Below, one piece after another: positions 57,536 to 64,000 of a stretch of DNA of 64,000 bases. Every line of letters starts with the position of its first letter. The first letter of the stretch is position 1. The position numbers were made by a program, and so were the translations under genes. This DNA comes from Trichostrongylus colubriformis (lineage: Eukaryota; Nematoda; Chromadorea; Rhabditida; Trichostrongylidae), in assembly GCA_963978905.1 (NCBI GenBank), contig OZ022259.1, positions 47,634,727 through 47,698,726 on the forward strand. The letters are read 5' to 3'. The notes beneath the pieces were generated by a model. It saw only the letters and a list, made by a program, of their open reading frames with translations. It ran no database searches and was not told where the DNA came from.

Positions 57536-59144
57536 TAGGTTGCAATGTTGATCTCATTCACATTCGTTCAGTTTTTCAAATTGCTCTGATTATTCTGAAC
57601 CACCAAGCAAATTACGAGAACTTGCATTCATTCTTAACAGTACTTGAACTTGCTGGTCATTCCGATCTTTCCTATGGATCTTTGAGGTCCTATGGCTTAA
57701 CATCTGTTGTAATGAATGGATATAACATTTGCATATGAATTTTTAATTGTGAATGTTTTGATCATTGTTGTCTTGCGCTGTTGATGACTTGGTGTGGTCG
57801 TAATGTACTGTTTTAAGACTATATATTTGAATTACATATAATGGTGAATACCTCGAGGAAACGTGTAATAAATTTTGAAGTTGTGGACGGAAGGAACATG
57901 CTGTACAAGTGCAACGATCTTCAAAGAGCTCCTTTCCTGAGAGCAACTCTGTTGAGTTTATTAACTTAGCAATAATCGACATTTTGTGGTTTCTGACAAG
58001 GCTACCAACTTAAGAGATCCTCCGGACCTTTTTACAAACTTGGGTATTCGCTGAATTACATTCCACGCTCACTAGCAAGGCCGGGACCATGAACGCCCAG
58101 TAGTGGAAGGGCTTGTCAATGGATGTGGCCCGAACGCTCTCAATGCTTTCCCATTATGACGTTCCAGAATTCGCCCACCTCTTGGCGAATGTGGAATATG
58201 CCTTCAAAGTTGCTAGAGGTCTACGCGTTAAGCCAAAGAATGATTAGGACGGCTCGAGAATGTCGAGCATCCCTAGTGATCAGTAGTCTGCATATATTTG
58301 GATAGAGTTTCGAGGAGAGAAGCCTAGCAACTGCAAATGATGACCGAAGCTTAACATCACGGTTAGAATCCACCCAAAGCCAAATCTTTCCTAATTCTGA
58401 TCCACAGCAATGAATGAAATCTTTAGGAAGATAACTTCTGCGGGCTTGTACCTCTGGCGGGCAGATCAAACATTTCTACATCAAATTTGATTGGTACAGG
58501 TGTACCGGAAGAGGTTGATAACCAGCAGGAACAAATCAGTCGAGATGTAACCTGAAACTAATGGTAAACTCTAAGATGTGGGTGTGAACAAACTTTGGCA
58601 AGATTGTGTGTCCACAGACCGTCGATATTGCTTGTCTATATAACTGATAGCTACAATACCATGACGTAACCCTTCGACTCAGACAAAACCTTGAAGTTGC
58701 GAGACACTCATTTTCGTCTATCTTCTGCACCCATTTCGGGGAAAGGCGTCAAGTTTGCGTGTTTCATCTGCAATTGCACACGAACGTATAGGATCAACGC
58801 CAACGGATTATTTTACGGCTGCGAGCGTGCTGAGCTGTGTGATGTGGCGTCCAGAATTTATTTTGAATTGTTTTGCGAGTTTTTAATTCATGTCGTAACT
58901 TGTGGTCGAAGTGTTATGGGGTATATGAATGCTTTGGTGCGAGCTTTGTGGTTGTTTATTTCAGTGTTTTTGACGGACACGGTTTGTACGTTTTACTTTC
59001 GTCTTCATTTTTTTTCAATTAAGGATATTTCTTGACAACGACTTTGCTTAATTTATTTTGATTGCTCTGCGACAAGAATCGTTCATCAGAATTACTCATT
59101 GGCTGCCTCGTTTCGGACATCCCTGTGGTTGGATATTCAATCCA
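57536..59144 (+). other. Gap between kanadaptin and usp-46
   Basis: It holds the kanadaptin 3' UTR with AATAAA at 57,868-57,873 and the usp-46 upstream region. A 114-residue frame at 58,691-59,035 has no known domain. The distance is much longer than the roughly 100-400 nt usual inside nematode operons. Confidence 0.6.
57868..57873 (+). terminator. AATAAA polyadenylation signal, kanadaptin
   Basis: This is the first canonical signal I found after the stop codon, 333 nt downstream on the coding strand. Confidence 0.6.
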
Positions 59145-62100
59145 ATGGTGAGTACATTGCATTTTTTTGGTACCAATTGCCAATCGCTAAATTTTTCAGG
59201 GTGCCAACTCTTCCTCACAGCTTGAGCGTGAGATAAATGGGGAACCTCACTCAGGGAATGAACACTATTATGGCCTTGTCAATGTAAGTTTTTTGTTTTT
59301 CGTACCGTTCTTACAGCTTCTTTTTTCTTTTTTTTTTTTAGATTTTTGAGCATTCCCGACAGAGTTCCTTTACTATTATATCTAACTTCGTGATTGCTCA
59401 ATAACTGCGACGGACTTGGTTCTTTCTCTTGTGCTCTCTGTATCCTGCACTAAAGAGCTGCTGATAATTTTGTTACAATACGATGCCACGAACCTGAAAA
59501 CTAGCTATGACTTCTCTCTCTGGAACAGCGCATCGCTTATCCGTTTTTGGTTGTTCTAGTTTTGCTCGAACATGGATCAAGTTTGGGTTGTCGCCATTTC
59601 ACTTCGAGCTCTCTTCTCTGATTATTAGAGGTCCAGCGATAACACGTGCAACTGATCCTGCAGTTACTTCAAGGCTGACTTCAAACCATGATTTTAGGAT
59701 TTTGCGTTCTTGTACGCAAGGTCTTACATCAGCTTAGTGTATGTAAAGAGTGCACTAAAACAGTTCATTGTCACATTTCAATGCGTTGCAAACCTGGTCT
59801 TGAAGAGGTGAGAATGCAGGCGAACTTCTCATAAATACCTCTCGTGCCCAGCGCTAAAGCGCAATGTTACTTTTTTAAATAGGATTATGGGTAATCCCAC
59901 ACTCAAGCCCCGATTATATTTCGCGTGCGCCAACGTGCAATGTTTAAATGCTTCTGTTCTTTTTTCAACTGGTTTTCGATTTTCTAGAGCTTTTTAGATA
60001 CCAGAGTATTCTAGATTCTTTTGTTTCACATATTTCTCATATAACCTCTGCAATTCAGTTCGGCAACACTTGCTACTGCAATTCCGTCATACAGGCGCTG
60101 TATTTCTGTCGACCATTCCGGGAAAAGATTTTGCAGTACAAGCAGCAGTTGAAGAAATCAGGTACAACATACCATACCTAACCCTCCCGAGAATTTCTTT
60201 TGGATAATCGAGTTTTTCAGCACAAATTTGTTTTTACCTCTTTATCATACTTGTTTTCAACCTGAACTTTTTAGGGAGCCAGAAAGAAAACTTGGTCACT
60301 TGTCTGGCTGATTTGTTCCACAATATTGCAACGCAAAAGCGTCGCGTAGGGACAATTGCCCCGAAACGCTTCATTACTAAATTGAAAAAGGAAAATGGTA
60401 ACGAAATGTAGCTTCACTTTCAGTGAGCAGTGAGTACAGCGATTATTTCAGAGTTATTTGACAATTATATGCAACAAGATGCGCATGAATTTTTGAACTA
60501 TCTACTTAACACGGTGTCCGAAACCCTGATTGAAGAGAAGAATGCCGAACGTGATCGTTTACTGAAGAATGGAACCCTTCGCAAAGGAACTTTGAATACC
60601 GACAGAGGCCGCGATGAAACTGGCGGGTGAGTAGTGTGCCAGTGTACAGGGGGCGGCAAAAAATATTTTGCTCGCCTCACTTTCGCGAAGTATTCAAAGC
60701 AGAAGGTATAAAAGGGTCAAGCAAAATATCCCTGGAATGTTTCCTCAGAAGTAGGAGCAAGCTGAGGCCTATCACTTTCACCGTCATGAAAATATAGAGC
60801 CTTGTCGGCACAGTTGGGCTTTAGAGCACCTGCGGCATCAGGGTCCGCCTCAAATAGCAGAGTCATTGCAAGCTTCCTATGGACTGACCCTTCGGTTCAT
60901 GGAAGCCATAGAGCTCTCGCTGCTCGGAAAACGCTTATGATCTGAAGTGCATTTTTCATGCCTCAAACCCGCCTCCGGAGGGGTTTCAGTGGTATTGGCA
61001 CGTTCTGGCCCTTTGAAACGGAGGATGTTGGGGAACCGGAGAGAACGGATTTTCCAAGATAAAATGCTGGAGAAAAAGTTACACTTTCGGCACCCCTGTA
61101 TATACCAGCTTGCTGTATTTTTACTTCATATTCCTCTTGGCTTTGTATATTACTCATGGATTTTCAGTACTTCGTCAAAAGTAGACACTACATGGATACA
61201 TGAAATCTTCCAAGGCACTCTGACGAATGAAACGCGATGCTTATGCTGCGAAACGGTAAGCACTTATTTTTAATGTTTGTGGCGGTAACAAACATTGTTG
61301 AGAATTTTCAAGTTTCATGCATTTCAATGCATTGAAATAAAACTGCTGGTTGCAACTTTCCACCACTTCGTTTCTTTCGTTGATTGATCGCGATTGGTCT
61401 ATTTCCATCTGATTTCATTTGAATGTTATTTTCAAGGTATCAAGCAAGGACGAAGATTTTCTCGATTTATCTGTGGATATTGATCAAAACGCGTCCATCA
61501 CACACTGCTTGCGAGTATTTAGCGAGACGGAAACGTTGTGTGGAGACCAGGTATGAACCTTGTGCTTCGTATTGATGTCCTATCGTTGCTATTAATTCTT
61601 ACTATTTTATCGCTTTCTTTCATCTGTTTGAAAATATATATCACATGTTCCGATTTCGCTCTGACCTGGCGGGCCCTATCAGTTATTCCAAGATGTTGTC
61701 TTCAGAAGTACTTTTGTGAAACATGTTCATCGAAACAGGAAGCTCAGAAACGAATGCGTATCAAGCGGTTACCACATATGTTGGCACTGCACTTGAAAAG
61801 GTATGATGCTATCATTGTATCCGTTTGAAACGTAACACACCCAAAACTTTTCTCCATGTTAAGGTTCAAATATATGGACCAGTTGAGTCGCTACACGAAA
61901 CTCTCCTATCGTGTGTTGTTTCCTCTTGAACTGCGTCTGTTCAATGTGGTGAGACTTTTTCATTTCATTGCATATGTCATGTGTTCGACATGTGTTTCCT
62001 ATTCTATTTCACGATTATGAGGTTATAGTCAAGCTTGGTTCAAAAGCACGTAAACGGTGAAGAGAATATGAAAACTGGGAATACACGTTCTCTGGAAACG

Positions 62101-63483
62101 AACATTCCGCTTTAGAAAACGTGATGTGTAGCGCGATCGCATTAAAAAAGCGCGGCTTGGGGTCTTATCGCGATCCCGTACCTGCGAGTTGTGCTGCCGT
62201 CTATCCACCTAGGGAGCTTTTGGCGTGGGAAGGACATCGTCGCGGTCAGCCAAATTAATACCTCCGCCATCTGCATCTTACCTCACCGGCTAGTGACGCG
62301 GGACGGCGCGAAAGAGAAGGGGGTCTGGGTTCCTCCTTCAGAAGTATTTCGCCCTTCTATTCCGTTCTTTCTCTACAGTTACGTTGCTGAGCACCCCTTT
62401 TAAGCGCTAAATGTCAGATGCATGGAGTTGTATTTGATAGACTGCGATACAACATTGCCATCCCCTCTTTTTTTGTTCAAGTTGAAGAGAAATGAAATGT
62501 TCTCGGAGCGCTAAAGTCGTTAAAACTGATTACTCCAGAGCGATGATGCCTCGAACGGTGATCGTCTTTATGATCTGGTCGCGGCAGTTGTTCATTGTGG
62601 AGCTACTCCAAATCGAGGCCATTACATTACCATTGTCAAAAGTAACTCCTTTTGGTTACTCTTCGATGACGATATTGTGGATGTAAGTCTTGTTACCAAA
62701 CGATATGATGTTGTCTTTATTAGCCCGTTCGAATCCGCCCACAGCTTTATTTACAGTCATCAGCATGGGGAATTTGCATGAGTTTTAAAGACAGATTATT
62801 ATTTACTGGCTTTTGTTTTTTTATATTTCGTCATTTTCTTTGCTCTCGTATTCTCGGAGCGCTTTTGCTAAGCATTGTGGAAACAAACGAATGGCCTTAT
62901 CAGCTGAGCTGACGGTATTATTCCTTTTTACTTTTAACCAACGTGGAGGACCTTGGATTGATTGTCCCGTCAATCTGCTGGAGCATCTTATCCTGTGTTT
63001 TTTTTCACGTTCTTTCCTCTCTGTTCTCTCCTTTGCGATTACACCTAGTCAGTATTCTTTCGTCTCCGCTACCATAGTTCCTGAACTTCATATGACGGAC
63101 TTTTTCTTTTTTGGAATGTTTTCTGTTTCTTACCACGAATCTCATTTCCATCCTATCCGTTACTCCATAACCCTAATTTTCTTTCCATAACTTCGAACTT
63201 ACAAGTATTCAGTGAATATCGCCAATTTCTTTGCTGAGACAGGTTATTACTTCCAATGCATTAATGCTCCAAATCTTCTATGTAATGACCGGGGAATTGA
63301 CTCGTTGTATGGAGCTCGTTTCAGAAAATGGACATTTCGTCAATGGAGGACTTCTTTGGACTGTCTGACGGAGGAATACAGAAGAACTCTGAATCGGCTT
63401 ATATTTTATTTTATCAAGCTCGAGACTGTCCAGATTTATTGAAATCAAATGGTTCTGCCTTTTCTAACCACGCTTCAATTTAA
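59145..63483 (+). CDS. usp-46: Ubiquitin-specific protease USP12/USP46 orthologue
   Basis: A cysteine deubiquitinase. In C. elegans USP-46 protects the glutamate receptor GLR-1 from degradation and is activated by the WD40 proteins WDR-20 and WDR-48. Exons: 59145-59147, 59200-59283, 60059-60161, 60275-60397, 60452-60626, 61168-61255, 61437-61550, 61706-61800, 61864-61948, 62539-62682, 63325-63483. They join in phase to 390 residues plus TAA (human USP46 366, USP12 370). The Cys box is GNTCYCNS with Cys34; the [13 protein letters not shown] box lies near 112-124. The zinc site uses C187, C190 (CLCC) and C234, C237 (CETC). The His box NRGHYITIV gives His318, and SFWLLFDDD gives the third catalytic residue, Asp333. 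An insert after the QQD box ([16 protein letters not shown]) is longer than in vertebrates, and a short extra C-terminal tail follows FYQARD. Intron 5 contains a transposon copy. The ATG is the last three bases of its exon. Confidence 0.97.
60647..61098. mobile_element. TA-flanked non-autonomous transposon in usp-46 intron 5
   Basis: Left end CAGGGGGCGGCAAAAAA and right end CGGCACCCCTG are inverted, each beside TA. Its interior matches 18,590-18,760 in reverse complement, for example CCGGAGGGGTTTCAGTGGTA here against CCACTGAAACCCCTCTGGAGG-type sequence there. It has no mariner inside and no coding capacity. Confidence 0.85.
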
Positions 63484-64000
63484 CAGTAGGCTTGTTAGTA
63501 GCGTCGCAGAGTTTCCGTTGAATTTGTTAATAGTTTCCTGTATGTCATACTTCCCAAATTAACCTCCCTGGTTGCCGAATCTTTTACTCGTGGAGGCTTG
63601 GCGGAAAACTGTGAAGGAAGAGCTAGTAGTTCCGCGTGATGTGGACAAAGTTTCACGGACACCGGCCGAAATTCAAATTATGCGATCGATAAAATAAGGG
63701 AACTTCGCGAAATTTCAAGTAGACTCTAGGAAATTGTTATTCGTTGTTAATTTATTTTCGATTTTCTGTAGGCCAATGCGAAGCATGCATTGTCCTGACT
63801 GTTAACCTGCACTGATTCGCTCTGTGTAGCGGTCAAGAGCAGATTTTGAAGTCGATATGGCTTCTATTCAAAAATCTCGATCACTAATCCGGTCAAATGT
63901 GGGGGAATATTTTTTTCAGAGATTTGTAAAGAAGAGCATAAGTTTTAACATGTAGTGTTGCGTTATTCCAGATTCTTTTGCTTATAGAATGTCGTAGTTT
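63484..64000 (+). other. usp-46 3' UTR and downstream DNA
   Basis: No gene, repeat or clear canonical polyadenylation signal was recognised here. Confidence 0.6.

Noticed and set aside
51949..63483. Kanadaptin and usp-46 as an operon.
   Set aside because: The 1.6-kb gap with its own AATAAA signal is too long for a typical nematode operon.
1..64000. CRISPR arrays, rRNA genes, bacterial operons or a novel defence-type cluster.
   Set aside because: No regular spaced repeats, no rRNA motifs and no clustered unknown genes; all long frames are explained by the transposon or by eukaryotic exons.

Overview
This window is nuclear DNA of an animal, most likely a clade V nematode of the hookworm or strongylid type. 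The evidence is small exons (about 70 to 200 nt) split by many introns with TTTTCAG-like acceptors, best protein matches to Caenorhabditis-type genes, and introns filled with MITEs, a tRNA-derived SINE, mariner and Gypsy elements. From memory, the C. elegans counterparts hum-5, hach-1 and usp-46 all lie on chromosome III, which would fit one conserved linkage block; I could not check this. Nothing bacterial is present: no operon of bacterial type, CRISPR array, rRNA or intact tRNA.

Layout. 1-4,860: the 3' part of a Ty3/Gypsy LTR retrotransposon on the + strand (pol in two overlapping frames, then a 3' non-coding end with repeated hairpins). 6,341-37,156 (- strand): a class I myosin of the Myo1d type, rebuilt here as 23 exons and 868 codons; the last part of its TH1 tail lies outside the window or was not found. 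Its first intron is about 10.9 kb and starts with a GC donor. Its introns carry most of the repeats, including a mariner inserted inside another TA-flanked element. 37,157-47,382: about 10 kb of mainly repetitive intergenic DNA with a few weak coding candidates. 47,383-50,635 (- strand): 3-hydroxyisobutyryl-CoA hydrolase, 10 exons. 51,949-57,535 (+ strand): a kanadaptin (SLC4A1AP) orthologue, 18 exons, divergent from the hydrolase. 59,145-63,483 (+ strand): the deubiquitinase USP12/46 (usp-46), 11 exons.

The four host genes are unrelated housekeeping or cell-biology genes: a membrane-linked actin motor, a mitochondrial valine/propionate enzyme, a nuclear FHA protein and a ubiquitin protease. 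I see no sign that they act as one pathway, and gaps between them are too long for a typical nematode operon. Every exon model closes in phase, which is the main support for the coordinates.

The less ordinary content is repeat biology: at least five dispersed inverted-repeat families, one perfect 58-bp palindrome, a nested transposon whose relative sits in inverted orientation in usp-46, and a myosin exon bracketed within 60 to 70 nt on both sides by foldback elements. I did not find a convincing new multi-gene system. The best unexplained coding candidates are a short ORF with a signal-peptide-like start (36,244-36,543) and an orphan exon (43,165-43,332).
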